NCBI GenBank assembly: GCA_965279095.1
Contig: CBDIHH010000006.1
Coordinates: 434,001-498,000, forward strand
Source of the DNA: CBDIHH01 sp965279095
Lineage (GTDB): Bacteria; Pseudomonadota; Alphaproteobacteria; Caulobacterales; Caulobacteraceae
Direction of reading: 5' to 3'
Length of the DNA: 64,000 nucleotides
In this document: in pieces, positions 33,056-41,889 of the stretch
How the letters are laid out: each line of letters starts with the position of its first letter
Position numbering within the stretch: position 1 is the first letter of the stretch
Position numbers and translations under genes: made by a program
The notes under the pieces: model-generated
What the model saw: only the letters and a program-made list of their open reading frames with translations
Databases searched by the model: none
Told to the model about the DNA's origin: nothing

Positions 33056-34567
33056 TCAGCCCATCGTCGGGATGACGAAGGACGAGTCGGTGGGGTCCCC
33101 CTCGGGCCAGCGGGCGGTGACGGTCTTGACCTTGGTCCAGAACCTCACCCCCTCCATGCCGTGCTGGTTGGTGTCGCCGAAGGCGCTGCGCTTCCAGCCG
33201 CCGAAGGAGTGGTAGGCGACCGGCACGGGGATCGGCACATTGATGCCGACCATGCCGACGTTCACCCGCGCGGCGAACTCCCGCGCGGCGCGGCCGTTGC
33301 GGGTGAAGATGGCCACGCCGTTGCCGTACTGGTGCTGCGACGGCAGGGCCAGGGCCTCCTCGAAGGTCTCGGCGCGGACGATCTGCAGCACCGGGCCGAA
33401 GATCTCCTCCTGATAGGTGCGCATGGCCGGCTTGACGTGGTCGAACAGGGATGGGCCGATGAAGAAGCCCTTCTCATAGCCCTGCATCGAGAAGCCGCAG
33501 CCGTCGACCACCAGCTCGGCGCCCTCGTCGACGCCCATCTGGATATAGCCCGCAATCTTGTCGCGGTGGGCGGCGCTGACCACAGGGCCGTAGTGGGCGG
33601 CGGGATCGGCGCTGACGCCGACCCGGAGGGAGGCGATCTCGGCGACCATGCGCTCGCGCAGGGCCTCGGCGGTGTTTTTGCCCACGGGGACGACCACCGG
33701 CAGGGCCATGCAGCGCTCCCCCGCCGAGCCGAAGGCGGCGCCCGACAGGTCCTTCACTACCTGGTCCAGGTCGGCGTCGGGCAGGACGACGCCGTGGTTC
33801 TTGGCCCCGCCCATGGCCTGCACCCGCTTCCCGTGCGCCGTGCCGGTGGCGTACACATACTGGGCGATGTCCGACGAGCCGACGAAGCTGACGGCCATGA
33901 TGTCGGGATGGGTCAGGATCGCGTCCACCGCGACCTTGTCGCCGTGCACCACGCTCAGCACCCCCTTCAGGTCCATGCCCAGGTTGGCCCCCGCCTCCAT
34001 GAACAGCTCGGCCAGCCGCACCGGCACGCCGGGGTCCTTCTCCGACGGCTTGATGATGAAGGTGTTGCCGACGGCCACGGCCACCCCGAACATCCACATC
34101 GGGATCATGGCGGGGAAGTTGAACGGGGTGATGCCGGCGCCGACGCCGAGGGGCTGGCGCATGGAATAGACGTCGATCCCCGGGCCGGCGCCCTCAGTGT
34201 ATTCGCCCTTCAGGGCGTGGGGGATGCCGCAGGCGAACTCGATCACCTCCAGGCCGCGCTGGATGTCGCCCTTGGAGTCGGCGATGACCTTGCCGTGTTG
34301 CGACGACAGCAGGGCGGCCAGCGAGTCCATATTGGCCTCAACCAGCCGCTTGAACTCGAACATCACCCGCGCCCGGCGCTGGGGATTGACGGCGGCCCAG
34401 CCGACCTGCGCTCGGGCGGCGGCCTCGACCGCGGCCCCCACCTCGGCCTGGGTGGCCAGTTGGACCCGGGCCTGAACCTCGCCGGTGTTGGGATCGTAGA
34501 CGTCGCCGAACCGGCCCGACGCGCCCTCGAGGGCGGCCCCGTCCACGAAGTGATTGATCTGCTGCAT
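33056..34567 (-). CDS. mmsA: Methylmalonate-semialdehyde dehydrogenase (CoA-acylating) MmsA
   Basis: MmsA converts methylmalonate semialdehyde to propionyl-CoA, the last step specific to valine (and myo-inositol) breakdown. The 503-residue aldehyde dehydrogenase shows ITPFNFPAMIPMWMFGVAVA, the cofactor loop FVGSSDIAQYVY and the catalytic cysteine in GSAGERCMALPVVV. The ATG at 34567 (MQQINHFVDG) has GGGAAGA upstream. It heads the mmsA-acyl-CoA dehydrogenase-mmsB operon. No dedicated regulator gene is adjacent. Confidence 0.95.
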   Translation of the reverse strand: MQQINHFVDGAALEGASGRFGDVYDPNTGEVQARVQLATQAEVGAAVEAAARAQVGWAAVNPQRRARVMFEFKRLVEANMDSLAALLSSQHGKVIADSKGDIQRGLEVIEFACGIPHALKGEYTEGAGPGIDVYSMRQPLGVGAGITPFNFPAMIPMWMFGVAVAVGNTFIIKPSEKDPGVPVRLAELFMEAGANLGMDLKGVLSVVHGDKVAVDAILTHPDIMAVSFVGSSDIAQYVYATGTAHGKRVQAMGGAKNHGVVLPDADLDQVVKDLSGAAFGSAGERCMALPVVVPVGKNTAEALRERMVAEIASLRVGVSADPAAHYGPVVSAAHRDKIAGYIQMGVDEGAELVVDGCGFSMQGYEKGFFIGPSLFDHVKPAMRTYQEEIFGPVLQIVRAETFEEALALPSQHQYGNGVAIFTRNGRAAREFAARVNVGMVGINVPIPVPVAYHSFGGWKRSAFGDTNQHGMEGVRFWTKVKTVTARWPEGDPTDSSFVIPTMG

Positions 34568-34861
34568 GGGGTCTTCCCGTCGAAACACTGACTTGCGCGC
34601 GCTGGATCGCCCTTGGGGATCCTCCGCCGTTTAACGTACCCTTCTACAGGGCGCCGAATTCATCTTTGGCGTGACCGCCCCTGACCGTGGCCGCACGCCC
34701 GACCCGCTGACTTCGCGCGGACACCGGCGGCACAGGCGCCGTGATCCAGGTCTGCCTCAGGAGCGCTTGAACCCTGACGCGGCTGTCCCACCGCGGCGAC
34801 ATACGGCCGGCCGATCCCCACGCTCTTGTGCAGCGGGTGGTGGCCAATGGGTGAGACTGCC
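34568..34861. other. Intergenic region mmsA / tRNA-Arg
   Basis: I see no credible gene in this 294-base stretch. Short frames exist on both strands but lack ribosome sites and recognisable protein. It should hold the promoter of the mmsA operon; no clear -35/-10 pair can be assigned. An open frame on the plus strand crosses the tRNA and is a known artefact of tRNA-Arg regions. Confidence 0.55.
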
Positions 34862-34938
34862 TGGCGGCCCGGAAGGGACTCGAACCCCTGACCTTCGCTT
34901 TAGGAAAGCGCTGCTCTATCCTGCTGAGCTACCGGGCC
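34862..34938 (-). tRNA. tRNA-Arg (anticodon CCT)
   Basis: The minus strand folds into a full cloverleaf. The acceptor stem is GGCCCGG/CCGGGCC with discriminator G and an encoded CCA. The D arm is GCTC/GAGC, and the anticodon loop TTCCTAA gives anticodon CCT. The T arm has loop TTCGAGT. The outermost anticodon-stem pair is a G-A mismatch. It reads AGG codons, which are rare in genomes of this composition. Confidence 0.96.
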
Positions 34939-35009
34939 GCGACGCCCGGGTCATAGCGCAAAGCGCGCCCGAAGCGAACAGGCGCGGTCGGGGTAATTGG
35001 GGGAGCGGC

Positions 35010-36314
35010 ATGGGCCTGTTGAGACCGTTGAGGCTGCTCTATGTCCAGGTGCTGATCGGGGTCATCCTCGGCATCCTGGTGGGGGTGCTGTGGCCCCATG
35101 TGGGCGAGGCGCTCAAGCCCCTGGGGGATGGCTTCATCCGCCTGATCAAGATGGTCATCGCGCCGGTGATCTTCTGCACGGTGGCCACGGGCATCGCCCG
35201 GATGACCGATATCAAGGCCTTCGGCCGGCTCGGGGCCAAGACCCTGATCTATTTCGAGGTGATGTCGACCCTGGCCCTCATCATCGGCCTGATCGTGGGG
35301 CGACTGGTCCACCCGGGGGCGGGCTTCAACATCGACGTGGCCAGCCTCGATCCCAGCGTGGCGGCCGGCTATGTGGCCAAGGCCCACGACCTCAGCACGG
35401 TGGAATGGCTGCTCGGCATCATTCCCGAGACCTTCGTGGGCGCCTTCGCCGACGGCAACCTGCTGCAGGTTCTGCTTCTGGCCATTCTCGCCGGCTTCGC
35501 CTGCGCGCGCCTGGGCGACTTCGGCGAGCGCGTGGCGCAGGGGCTTGAGGCGACGGTGACCGTGTTCTTCTCGATCATCCACATCGTGGTGCGGGCGGCC
35601 CCGGTGGGGGCCTTCGGGGCCATGGGCTTCACCATCGGCAAATACGGGCTGGCGTCCCTGGTCAACCTGGGGGCGCTGGTGGCGACCTTCTACCTGACCG
35701 CGGCCCTGTTCGTGCTGCTGGTCCTGGGCCTGGTGGCGCGCCTGTCCGGCTTCTCCCTGCTGCGCTTCCTGGCCTATATCCGCGAGGAGCTGTTCATCGT
35801 TCTGGGGGCCTCGTCGTCCGAGGCGGCGCTGCCGCAGCTGATGCAGAAGCTGGAGCGGCTGGGCGCGCGGCGCGAGGTGGTGGGGCTGGTGGTTCCCACC
35901 GGCTACAGCTTCAACCTCGACGGCACCAACATCTACATGACCCTGGCCACCCTGTTCCTGGCCCAGGCCACCAACACCCCCATCACCCTGACCCAGGAGC
36001 TGACCCTGTTGGCGGTGGCCATGCTGACCTCCAAGGGGGCCAGCGGCGTCACCGGGGCGGGCTTCATCACCTTGGCGGCGACCCTCGCGGTGGTCCCCAC
36101 CATCCCCATCCAGGCCCTGGCCATCCTCGTCGGGGTCGACCGGTTCATGAGCGAGTGCCGCGCCCTGACCAACTTCGTCGGCAATGGCGTCGGGACCCTG
36201 GTGATCGCGCGATGGGACAATGCCCTGGACCGCGACCGGCTGGCGTCCGAATTGGCCGCGGGGCCGGGCCGGCCGGCGCCGCGGCCGGGCCAGCCGGTGG
36301 AGGCCTCCGATTAG
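35010..36314 (+). CDS. dctA: C4-dicarboxylate transporter DctA
   Basis: DctA is a sodium- or proton-coupled importer of succinate, fumarate and malate (DAACS family). The 434-residue protein has about eight helices plus the re-entrant loops: ASSSEAALPQLMQKLE (serine-rich loop), VVPTGYSFNLDGTNIYMTLATLF and the C-terminal DRFMSECRALTNFVGNG with substrate-binding D, R, T and N. GGGGGAGCGGC precedes the ATG at 35010. The C-terminal tail is short and proline-rich, and the next gene begins at its stop. Confidence 0.95.
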   Translation: MGLLRPLRLLYVQVLIGVILGILVGVLWPHVGEALKPLGDGFIRLIKMVIAPVIFCTVATGIARMTDIKAFGRLGAKTLIYFEVMSTLALIIGLIVGRLVHPGAGFNIDVASLDPSVAAGYVAKAHDLSTVEWLLGIIPETFVGAFADGNLLQVLLLAILAGFACARLGDFGERVAQGLEATVTVFFSIIHIVVRAAPVGAFGAMGFTIGKYGLASLVNLGALVATFYLTAALFVLLVLGLVARLSGFSLLRFLAYIREELFIVLGASSSEAALPQLMQKLERLGARREVVGLVVPTGYSFNLDGTNIYMTLATLFLAQATNTPITLTQELTLLAVAMLTSKGASGVTGAGFITLAATLAVVPTIPIQALAILVGVDRFMSECRALTNFVGNGVGTLVIARWDNALDRDRLASELAAGPGRPAPRPGQPVEASD

Positions 36315-37047
36315 CCGCCTCGGCCTGGCCGTGGCCTCGGTCCTATGGCTCGCCGCGTGCGACCGCGATGGGCTGGACCAGCTGGCGGTGGGCGAACAGG
36401 GCCGGGTGGCCGAGGTCCGCTCGGGAGACACCCTCGTGCTGGAAGATGGCGCGGTGGTTCGGCTGGCCGCCATCGACGCGCCGAACCTCGGCCAGCCTCA
36501 CGCTGACGAGGCCGTGGCCGCCCTGACCCGCCTGGCCGCGGGCAAGGAGGTCGACCTGCTCTACGGCGGCCGGCGCCGGGACGCCTATGGCCGCGCCCTG
36601 GCCCAGGTCCGCACCCGTCCCGATCGGCTCTGGCTGCAGAAGCGGCTGGTGGAGGAGGGCCATGCCCGGGTCAGCACCTATGCCGACAACCGGGCGCTGG
36701 CGGCGCCGCTGCTGAGGGCGGAGGGCGCCGCGAGAGGTCGCGGGGCCGGCCTCTGGGCCCTGCCCGAATACCGGGTCAGCCTGCCCCTCGAGGTCCGCGG
36801 TCGCTCGGGGTTTCAGATCATCGAGGGCCGGGTGACCGGGGCCTATGCGGCGCCGGCGGGGGCCGAGATGGACCTGGACGACTCGGTCACCGTGACCATC
36901 CCCCAGCCGCGCCTAGGCGAGTTCGCGCGCGCCAAGGTCGATCCGGGGCGACTCAAGGGCCGGCTGGTGCGAGTGCGAGGCTACCTGCGCCGCGGGGATC
37001 TGACGGTCGACCATCCCGAGCAGATCGAAACCCTGCGCGAGCCCTAA
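36310..37047 (+). CDS. Thermonuclease-like (SNase-fold) lipoprotein, apparent ATT start
   Basis: The protein carries an SNase domain (VAEVRSGDTLVLEDGAVVRLAAIDAP, then AYGRALAQV, RLVEEGHARV and GAGLWA) followed by an OB-like C-terminal region (QIIEGRVTGAYAAPAG). The N-terminus ISRLGLAVASVLWLAAC is an ideal lipoprotein signal with cysteine at 17. No ATG/GTG/TTG start gives this peptide. An ATT at 36310 does, with GGAGG seven bases upstream, overlapping the dctA stop. The only upstream ATG (36220) adds an Arg/Trp-rich shadow of dctA. The catalytic Arg/Glu set looks incomplete, so nuclease activity is uncertain. Confidence 0.82.
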   Translation: MSRLGLAVASVLWLAACDRDGLDQLAVGEQGRVAEVRSGDTLVLEDGAVVRLAAIDAPNLGQPHADEAVAALTRLAAGKEVDLLYGGRRRDAYGRALAQVRTRPDRLWLQKRLVEEGHARVSTYADNRALAAPLLRAEGAARGRGAGLWALPEYRVSLPLEVRGRSGFQIIEGRVTGAYAAPAGAEMDLDDSVTVTIPQPRLGEFARAKVDPGRLKGRLVRVRGYLRRGDLTVDHPEQIETLREP

Positions 37048-37051
37048 CGAA

Positions 37052-37078
37052 AAACGCCCGGCGCGAGGCCGGGCGTTT
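37052..37078. terminator. Bidirectional rho-independent terminator
   Basis: AAACGCCCGGC (37052-37062) pairs with GCCGGGCGTTT (37068-37078) around a five-base GCGAG loop. The A/T ends give a U-tract on both strands. It sits between the convergent nuclease-like gene and carD. Confidence 0.88.
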
Positions 37079-37100
37079 CCTGCGGCGAAGGCTGAAGGCC

Positions 37101-37604
37101 TTAGGCCGCCTTGATCAGGGACTTGTTGAGGATGCCGATGGCGGCGTCGCGGTCGATCTGCTCGATGGCGGCCACTTCGCGCGCCATCCGGTCCAGGGCC
37201 GATTCGTACAGCTGGCGCTCCGAGTAGGACTGCTCCGGCTGGTTGTCGGCGCGGTGCAGGTCGCGAACCACCTCGGCGATGGAGATCAGGTCGCCGGAGT
37301 TGATCTTGGCTTCGTACTCCTGCGCGCGGCGGCTCCACATGGTGCGCTTCACCCGGGCGCGGCCCTTGAGGGTGGTGAGCGCCTGGGAGACCGTATCGCC
37401 GGCGGCCAGCGAGCGCAGACCCGCCGTCTTGGCCTTCTTGGTGGGAACGCGAAGGGTCATCTTCTCGTGGTCGAAGGTGATGACATAGACTTCGAGAGAA
37501 TAGCCGGCCACGTCCTGGGTTTCGATCCCCTGCACCTGACCCACGCCATGGGCGGGATAGACGACGTGATCGCCAAGGGAAAACTCGTGACCGCTCTTGC
37601 TCAT
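37101..37604 (-). CDS. carD: CarD/CdnL-family RNA polymerase-binding transcription factor
   Basis: CdnL/CarD proteins bind the RNA polymerase beta subunit and stabilise open complexes at rRNA and growth-related promoters; Caulobacter CdnL is a known case. The 167-residue protein has the N-terminal Tudor-like RNAP-interaction domain (FSLGDHVVYPAHGVGQVQGIE, LRVPTKKAKTAGLR) and a C-terminal helical DNA-contacting domain (TMWSRRAQEYEAKINSGDL with the conserved tryptophan). AGAGAGG lies seven bases before the ATG. It is transcribed away from fdxA in the same direction. Confidence 0.95.
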   Translation of the reverse strand: MSKSGHEFSLGDHVVYPAHGVGQVQGIETQDVAGYSLEVYVITFDHEKMTLRVPTKKAKTAGLRSLAAGDTVSQALTTLKGRARVKRTMWSRRAQEYEAKINSGDLISIAEVVRDLHRADNQPEQSYSERQLYESALDRMAREVAAIEQIDRDAAIGILNKSLIKAA

Positions 37605-37920
37605 CGAAGTACCTCTCTCAATGGCCCCCGCGGCGAACGTCGCGAGGGGGCAGTCTCAGGCGTCGAGCCCAGACAACAAGGCGCCCCTCCGAGGACGGAG
37701 GGTCGCTCATTGGCCAAAAGCAAGGGGTCCTAGGCCACTCTTCGCCTTCTTGGCGCACCGAAACTGCGGTTCTCAACAACGCGGCACGACGGCATGGCCG
37801 CGCCCGCGATGAAGAATATCTATCACAAAATTAGTACGTTTGGAAGCGCCGGGCCCGGAGGGCCCGAGCGGCGAGGGGCGCGGCGCGGGCGCGGGCTGGC
37901 CTGGCGGACAGCCGCCGGGA
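37605..37920. other. Intergenic region fdxA / carD
   Basis: The 316 bases between the fdxA stop and the carD start contain no gene I can support. An AT-rich island at about 37806-37840, read on the minus strand as TTTTGTGATAGATATTC, stands out in the GC-rich surroundings and is the best candidate for the carD promoter. GC-rich inverted repeats just after the fdxA stop (GGGCCC cluster near 37855) may help end the fdxA transcript. Confidence 0.5.
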
Positions 37921-38262
37921 TCAGGATCCCTTGCCGGGCTTCTCGCTGAAATACTTCTCGAACTTTCCGGTCTCGCGCTCGAAGTCGTCGCGGTCGGCGG
38001 GGGGCTCGCCCTTGACCGTGATATTCGGCCAGATCTTGGAGAACTCGGTGTTGACCCGCAGCCACTTGCCGTCCGGCTCGTCCTCGACGTCAGGCTTGAT
38101 GGCGTCGACCGGGCACTCGGGCTCGCAGACGCCGCAGTCGATGCACTCGTCCGGATGGATGGCGAGAAAGTTCTCACCCTCGTAGAAGCAGTCCACCGGA
38201 CACACCTCCACGCAGTCCATATATTTGCATTTGATGCAGGCGTCGGTGACGATGTAGGTCAT
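37921..38262 (-). CDS. fdxA: Seven-iron ferredoxin FdxA
   Basis: This 113-residue soluble electron carrier binds one 3Fe-4S and one 4Fe-4S cluster. It starts MTYIVTDACIKCKYMDCVEV and contains the cysteine sets C9..C17..C21 and C40IDCGVCEPECP, the classic 7Fe pattern, with the C-terminal extension (WPNITVKGEPP...) typical of alphaproteobacterial FdxA. The ATG at 38262 matches the family N-terminus; eleven in-frame codons upstream are not needed. It is an old neighbour of carD and the S4 protein. Confidence 0.96.
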   Translation of the reverse strand: MTYIVTDACIKCKYMDCVEVCPVDCFYEGENFLAIHPDECIDCGVCEPECPVDAIKPDVEDEPDGKWLRVNTEFSKIWPNITVKGEPPADRDDFERETGKFEKYFSEKPGKGS

Positions 38263-38385
38263 CGATGGCTCTTGACTACCGGATGCAGCGCCCATTTTGC
38301 GGCGGCCGACCTTTCAAGGTCCGGGGCCGAAATGTCAATGGGCCGGGGGATGCGCGCCGCGTAGCGCCGCCTGAGAGCCCTAGTT

Positions 38386-38658
38386 TCAGCTGTCCACATA
38401 CAGAGTGCGCGCCTCCTCCGCGGGGCCGCGGCGCTCGCCCGTGGCCTGGACGGTGACCGCGAACAGACGGCCGCCGATGGCGAAGGTCAGGCGGTCCCCC
38501 TGGCGAACCGCGCGGCTGGCCTTGTCGATGCGGGTCTCCGCGCCGGCGCGGAACAGGCGCACCCGACCGGCCTCGATGAACTGCACGGCCAGGGCGCGGG
38601 TCTTGAAGAATCGCGCTCGCCAAAGCCACACATCGATTCGGCAGGCCTCCTCGCTCAT
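38386..38658 (-). CDS. S4-domain RNA-binding protein (Hsp15-like)
   Basis: This 90-residue protein starts MSEEACRIDVWLWRARFFKT and carries one S4 RNA-binding domain (RIDVWLWRARFFKTRALAVQFIEAGRVRL), the Hsp15 type that in E. coli rescues stalled 50S subunits carrying nascent chains. The start overlaps the helicase stop by four bases, so translation is coupled. The long open frame reading upstream is a shadow of the helicase. Confidence 0.9.
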   Translation of the reverse strand: MSEEACRIDVWLWRARFFKTRALAVQFIEAGRVRLFRAGAETRIDKASRAVRQGDRLTFAIGGRLFAVTVQATGERRGPAEEARTLYVDS

Positions 38659-41204
38659 GCGGACTTGGCGGCGGGGGCCCGGCGGCGGCGGCGGCGACGG
38701 CGCGGCGGCGGCGGCGGTTGGTCCTTGAGCGTGGCGAGGGCCTCGAACGGCGACGCATGGGCCGGGCGCTCCGAGGCCGGCGCGGGGGCGGGCTGCCGCC
38801 GGCGCCAGCCCTGGGGTTGACCGGCGGCCGCCTTGCGGGAAGGGGCGAAGCCCAGGCCCCGCAGGATCGCATCGGCCTCCGCGGCGCTCCAGCCGAGCTG
38901 CTCGCGCATGGCGTCGTTCATCAGGCTGGCGCCGCCCTGGCGCGGGGCGGCGCGCAGGAGGCCATCGAGGGTCTCCAGCGCCTCGACGGGCGCCGCGTAA
39001 CCGCCGACCGCGCGAAGGCCGCGCGCGGCCAGGGCCGCCGGGTCGGGCGGGGGCGAGGGCAGGGCGCTCGGCCGGTCCTGCGGGGGCGCCCAGCGGCGCC
39101 AGGCGGGCGACAGGACGCTGGCGAAGGCCCGCGCCTCGGGGCGCAGCAGGGCCGGCAGATACAGGCTGAAGTAGCCGAAGCGGACCCCCAACCCCTTGAG
39201 CGCCCGTCGCTCGGCCTGGCTCAGGGCCTTGACGTCGGCAGCGACCGTCTCGCGGTCGATGACGCCGCCGGCCTCGGCCAGGCGATAGGCGATGCCGCGC
39301 GCCAGCCCCTGGATGCGCCCGGTGGCGACGGCGGCCTCCAGGCGCTTGAGGGGGCCGAGCCGCCTCTGCGCCTCGCTGGCGACGAAGGCCTCGAGCCGCC
39401 GGGCCGCGCGCTCCCGGGCCGGGGCCGGGCCCAGGTCGCCGAGTAGGCGGACGGTGGGCGCCGGGGCCCGGCCGTCCTCCAGCTGGCCGGCGACGTTCCC
39501 GCGCCAGAGGATCGCGCCGTCGGGCATCACCGCGAAGGCCTCGTCGCCGTCTGCCGCCAGCTGGCCGAGGCGCTTGGTCATCTCGGGACCCACGGCGCGC
39601 TGGGCCGCGGCCCTCAGGGCCTTGTCTTCCAGCAGCGAGGCGCCCTGGGCGCTGTCGAACTGCACGCCGCGCAGCTGGCCCACATAGTGGCCCTCCACCG
39701 TCACCGACCCGTCGGCGCCGACTCCCGCCAGCATCTCCTCGCGCACCCGCAGGCCGCGCATCAGAGCGCTGGTGCGCCGGTCGATGAACCTCTGCATCAG
39801 CTTCTCGTGGAGGGTGTCGGAGAGGCGATCCTCCAGCTGGCGGGTTCGTCCTTGCCAGTGTCCAGGGTCGCGCAGCCAGTCCGGCCGGTTGGCGGCATAG
39901 GCCAGGGTGCGGACCCCGGCCAGGCGGCTGGCCAGGGAATCGATCTCGCCATCGAGGCGGTCGAGGCTCTTGAGCTGGCCGCTGATCCAGTCCTCGGGCA
40001 GCCGCCGGTCCCCCTCGGTCAGGTGCTCGAACACGCCCTGGACCAGGTTGAGATGCTCGTCGATGGCCATCTTGCGGAAGTCGGGGGTCTGGCTGACCTC
40101 CCAGAGCCGACGCAGGTTGGCCGGGTTGCGGCAGCGCTCGGCGATGTGGTCGATGACAGCAAGGCGGCGCAGCACCTTCTCGTCCAGGCTCTCGGCGGCC
40201 AGCTTCAGCCCGTCGCGGGTCGGCGGAGCGGCGAGGGATCGCTGAAGGGCGGCCAGGGATCCGAAATCCAGCCTGGCGTTGCGCCACTCGGCCCCCTGCA
40301 CGGGATCGAAGGCGTGGTTCTCCACCGCCTCGACCAGGTCGGGGTCCATGTCGTCGCATTCGCCGGTGACCCCGAAGGTGCCGTCGGTGCGATAGCGCCC
40401 GGCGCGGCCCGCGATCTGGCCGATCTCGCTGGCGTAGAGCCAGCGCGTGCGCTTGCCGTCGAACTTACGTAGGCCGGCGAAGGCGACATGGTCGACGTCC
40501 ATGTTCAGCCCCATGCCGATGGCGTCGGTGGCCACCAGGAAGTCCACCTCCCCCGACTGGTAGAGGGCGACCTGGGCGTTGCGGGTGCGGGGGCTGAGGC
40601 TGCCCATGACCACGGCGGCGCCGCCGCGCTGCCGCCGGATCAGCTCGGCGATGGCGTAGACCGCGTCCGCGGAGAAGGCGACCACGGCGGATCGCCGCGG
40701 CAGGCGGGTCAGTTTCTTGGCGCCGGCGTAGGTGAGGCGAGAGAATCGCTCGCGCGACACGATCTCGGCCGAGGGCAGCAGGCGCCGCACCAGGGGGGCC
40801 ATGGAGCCGGCGCCGAGGAACATGGTCTCGAACTTGCCCCGGGCGTGCAGCAGCCGGTGGGTGAAGACGTGGCCGCGCTCGGGGTCGGTGCACAGCTGCA
40901 CCTCGTCAATGGCCAGGAATTCCACCTCGCGGTTCAGCGGCATGGCCTCCACCGTGCACACCCAGTACTGGGCGCGCGGGGGGACGATCTTCTCCTCGCC
41001 GGTGATCAGGGCCACACAGCGCGCGCCGCGAAGCTTGACGACGCGATCGTAGATCTCCCGGGCCAGCAACCGCAGGGGCAGGCCGATCATGCCCGAGGCG
41101 TGGCCGAGCATGCGCTCCACGGCCAAATGGGTCTTGCCCGTGTTGGTCGGTCCAAGAACGGCCACAAGGCGGCTGGGCGCCGCGCCGGAGGGGCGGTCGG
41201 TCAT
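38655..41204 (-). CDS. SUV3-like DEAD/DExH-box RNA helicase
   Basis: This 849-residue superfamily 2 helicase has motif I LGPTNTGKTHLAVERML (about 17-33), the DExH-type box IDEVQLCTD, motif III-like FLGAGSMAP, motif V FLVATDAIGMGLNMDVDHV and motif VI QIAGRAGRYRTDG. After the core comes a Suv3-type C-terminal region and an Arg/Ala-rich tail (PPPPRRRRRRRRAPA, last 20 residues) likely to bind RNA. Alphaproteobacterial relatives sit beside the S4 protein and FdxA, as here. A role in RNA turnover or ribosome biogenesis is inferred. Confidence 0.93.
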   Translation of the reverse strand: MTDRPSGAAPSRLVAVLGPTNTGKTHLAVERMLGHASGMIGLPLRLLAREIYDRVVKLRGARCVALITGEEKIVPPRAQYWVCTVEAMPLNREVEFLAIDEVQLCTDPERGHVFTHRLLHARGKFETMFLGAGSMAPLVRRLLPSAEIVSRERFSRLTYAGAKKLTRLPRRSAVVAFSADAVYAIAELIRRQRGGAAVVMGSLSPRTRNAQVALYQSGEVDFLVATDAIGMGLNMDVDHVAFAGLRKFDGKRTRWLYASEIGQIAGRAGRYRTDGTFGVTGECDDMDPDLVEAVENHAFDPVQGAEWRNARLDFGSLAALQRSLAAPPTRDGLKLAAESLDEKVLRRLAVIDHIAERCRNPANLRRLWEVSQTPDFRKMAIDEHLNLVQGVFEHLTEGDRRLPEDWISGQLKSLDRLDGEIDSLASRLAGVRTLAYAANRPDWLRDPGHWQGRTRQLEDRLSDTLHEKLMQRFIDRRTSALMRGLRVREEMLAGVGADGSVTVEGHYVGQLRGVQFDSAQGASLLEDKALRAAAQRAVGPEMTKRLGQLAADGDEAFAVMPDGAILWRGNVAGQLEDGRAPAPTVRLLGDLGPAPARERAARRLEAFVASEAQRRLGPLKRLEAAVATGRIQGLARGIAYRLAEAGGVIDRETVAADVKALSQAERRALKGLGVRFGYFSLYLPALLRPEARAFASVLSPAWRRWAPPQDRPSALPSPPPDPAALAARGLRAVGGYAAPVEALETLDGLLRAAPRQGGASLMNDAMREQLGWSAAEADAILRGLGFAPSRKAAAGQPQGWRRRQPAPAPASERPAHASPFEALATLKDQPPPPPRRRRRRRRAPAAKSA

Positions 41205-41551
41205 GCGGGAAACGTGGGGGATTCAGTCGCCTGAAACAAGCGCGGCGGCGGTCTGCGACAGGCGTTAACGCGAATCACGATGCCTCGGAACAGGAGCGCA
41301 ACGAATCAGGACCGAATCAGTGATGCGCGCCGATTCGGGCTTTGTTCCCTACTAGATATGGTGGAGCGATTCTGGCTCGGCCACTAGCGGGTCTCGATCC
41401 TGGATCAACGTCGGGGACGGGCGGCATGTTCCCGTCGTCTTGACCCGGGGCCTTGTCTTGACCCGGGCGGCCGCCATGCGTATACCCCCGGCTCCCGTGC
41501 AGGGCCCAAGTCTTGCGCGTGGTCTGTCATTTGGCGAAGGTCTGAAGAGCG
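41205..41551. other. Divergent intergenic region helicase / rpmB
   Basis: No gene is supported in these 347 bases. The helicase-proximal part contains several GAATCA/GATTC-type elements around 41269-41335. The rpmB-proximal part contains a direct repeat CTTGACCCGGG (41439-41449 and 41457-41467, spaced 18 bases), the second copy of which supplies the -35 of the rpmB promoter. The first copy would give an alternative -35 one turn and a half upstream. Confidence 0.6.
41458..41486 (+). promoter_or_regulatory. rpmB promoter (TTGACC-N17-TATACC)
   Basis: TTGACC (41458-41463) and TATACC (41481-41486) are separated by exactly 17 bases, close to the sigma-70 consensus, about 65 bases before the rpmB start. 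A duplicate of the -35 sequence lies 18 bases upstream. Confidence 0.75.
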
Positions 41552-41851
41552 ATGTCGCGCCGCTGCGAACTTACGGGCGTAGGCCCCATGGTGGGTCACA
41601 ACGTGAGCCACTCCAACATCAAGACCAAGCGCCGGTTCCTGCCCGCGCTGGCCGACAAGGCGTTGCAGTCCGAGGCCCTGGGCCAGAGCTTCCGCCTGAA
41701 GGTATCGAACTCCGCGCTGCGGACCCTCGACTTCCGGGGTGGACTCGATGTGTTCCTGCTGAACGCCAAGGACGAGGTGCTCTCCCTGCGCGCCCGCCGG
41801 ATCAAGAAGCAGCTCAAGGCGAAACTGGCCGCGGCTCAACCCGCCGCCTGA
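41552..41851 (+). CDS. rpmB: 50S ribosomal protein L28
   Basis: L28 is a 50S subunit protein. The 99-residue sequence MSRRCELTGVGPMVGHNVSH, NIKTKRRFLPAL and FRLKVSNSALRTLDFRGGLD is diagnostic. As usual in alphaproteobacteria the gene stands alone rather than with rpmG. A near-consensus promoter lies upstream and a hairpin terminator downstream. Confidence 0.97.
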   Translation: MSRRCELTGVGPMVGHNVSHSNIKTKRRFLPALADKALQSEALGQSFRLKVSNSALRTLDFRGGLDVFLLNAKDEVLSLRARRIKKQLKAKLAAAQPAA

Positions 41852-41889
41852 ACCGGTCCGCCCCTGCGGGGGATTGGTCATTCCTCATG

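Noticed and set aside
34671..35009. N-terminal extension of dctA reading through the tRNA
   Set aside because: The extension translates the antisense of tRNA-Arg (PEGTRTPDLRFRKALLYPAE, a common misannotation) and dctA has a good ribosome site and family-like start at 35010.
38386..40359. 657-codon frame joined to the S4 protein
   Set aside because: All but the last 90 codons are the out-of-frame shadow of the helicase; the S4 gene starts at 38658 with a four-base overlap.
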